The notes beneath the pieces are model-generated. The model ran no database searches, was not told the DNA's origin, and was given only the letters and a program-made list of their open reading frames with translations. Shown one piece after another: positions 5,260 through 5,526 of a stretch of DNA of 5,526 nucleotides. The DNA comes from Bacillota bacterium. Lineage in GTDB: Bacteria > Bacillota > Limnochordia > Darwinibacteriales > DTU012. The position numbers and the translations under genes were made by a program. The DNA lies in assembly GCA_012521805.1 (NCBI GenBank), contig JAAYLQ010000058.1, positions 1 through 5,526 on the forward strand, given 5' to 3'. Position 1 is the first letter of the stretch, and each line of letters begins with the position of its first letter.

Positions 5260-5526
5260 CTAAACTAGGAACCCAAACAGCGCACCGAAGTAGAGCATCA
5301 GAGAAAAATAGCAGAGAAAGAGCACAAAAGTGTAAATCTGCAGCCGTTTCGGATTAATCTTCTTTCTCACCAGCCAAATAAATAATAACAGCAGTGGTAT
5401 TACAATCAGCTTCAAGACCGCGAAATAGGGTGTATTGATCAGGGGAGCTGTAAGCGGATTTAGCTCCTGACCGCCAAGGGCAGCCAGGGTCTCAGTAAAA
5501 TAATAATCAGCAGCATTGAAAACTCC
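5260..5526 (-). CDS. Partial small membrane protein, C-terminal 88 residues, DUF5658-like
   Basis: An open frame runs from the window edge (5526) to TAG at 5260-5262; the N-terminus lies outside. The 88 visible residues begin with a polar stretch carrying N-A-A-D (4-7), T11, a G-G pair (18-19) and E-L-N-P (21-24). Two hydrophobic segments follow at about 34-53 and 65-88, separated by a basic loop (RKKINPKR, 54-61), and the chain ends almost at the membrane. The D...T...GG-E-x-NP pattern followed by membrane spans resembles the uncharacterised DUF5658 family; this is recognition by eye and not certain. A terminator directly downstream shows it ends its own transcript, so it is probably not linked to the HD-GYP operon. 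Function unknown. Confidence 0.75.
   Translation of the reverse strand, partial: GVFNAADYYFTETLAALGGQELNPLTAPLINTPYFAVLKLIVIPLLLLFIWLVRKKINPKRLQIYTFVLFLCYFSLMLYFGALFGFLV

Overview
The window reads as a compact bacterial chromosome segment, most likely from a Bacillota (Firmicute)-type anaerobe. Pointers to this are strong AAGGAGG-type ribosome-binding sites, Rho-independent terminators with T-runs, SigA-like promoters, a perfect Spo0A-type box and a ComFB-family protein. The assignment is inference; there is no rRNA or other marker gene. The solute-binding protein has a signal-peptidase-I signal sequence and no lipobox, which is unusual for a classical one-membrane Firmicute and would fit a diderm lineage.

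Every gene lies on the minus strand, so transcription runs from high to low coordinates in three units. (1) At 5260-5526 is the C-terminal end of a small membrane protein (possibly DUF5658 family), closed by a terminator at 5211-5243. (2) From 5004 down to 2727 is a three-gene unit: a REC-HD-GYP response regulator (predicted c-di-GMP phosphodiesterase), a ComFB-family protein with two tandem ComFB-like repeats, and a prepilin peptidase. A promoter lies at about 5144-5171, a Spo0A-like box at 5076-5083, and the unit ends in a terminator fused to the last stop codon. (3) From 2634 down to 23 is an ABC importer of the nitrate/sulfonate/taurine/NMT1 type: binding protein, ATPase, permease. It has its own promoter at about 2671-2700, an intercistronic stem-loop after the binding-protein gene, and a hairpin at the very edge of the window.

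The most interesting part is unit 2. It places an enzyme predicted to degrade c-di-GMP beside a duplicated ComFB protein, a fold reported to act as a cyclic-dinucleotide receptor, and beside the enzyme that matures type IV pilins or competence pseudopilins. The simplest reading is a self-contained c-di-GMP control module for pilus or competence assembly. The importer is probably functionally unrelated and its substrate cannot be told from sequence.

Three start codons are moved inward from the longest reading frame because a good ribosome-binding site supports the later start: ATPase 1592, ComFB protein 3985, response regulator 5004. There is no gene-free stretch longer than 300 bases; the largest, 5005-5259, holds a terminator, a promoter and the leader with the Spo0A-like box.
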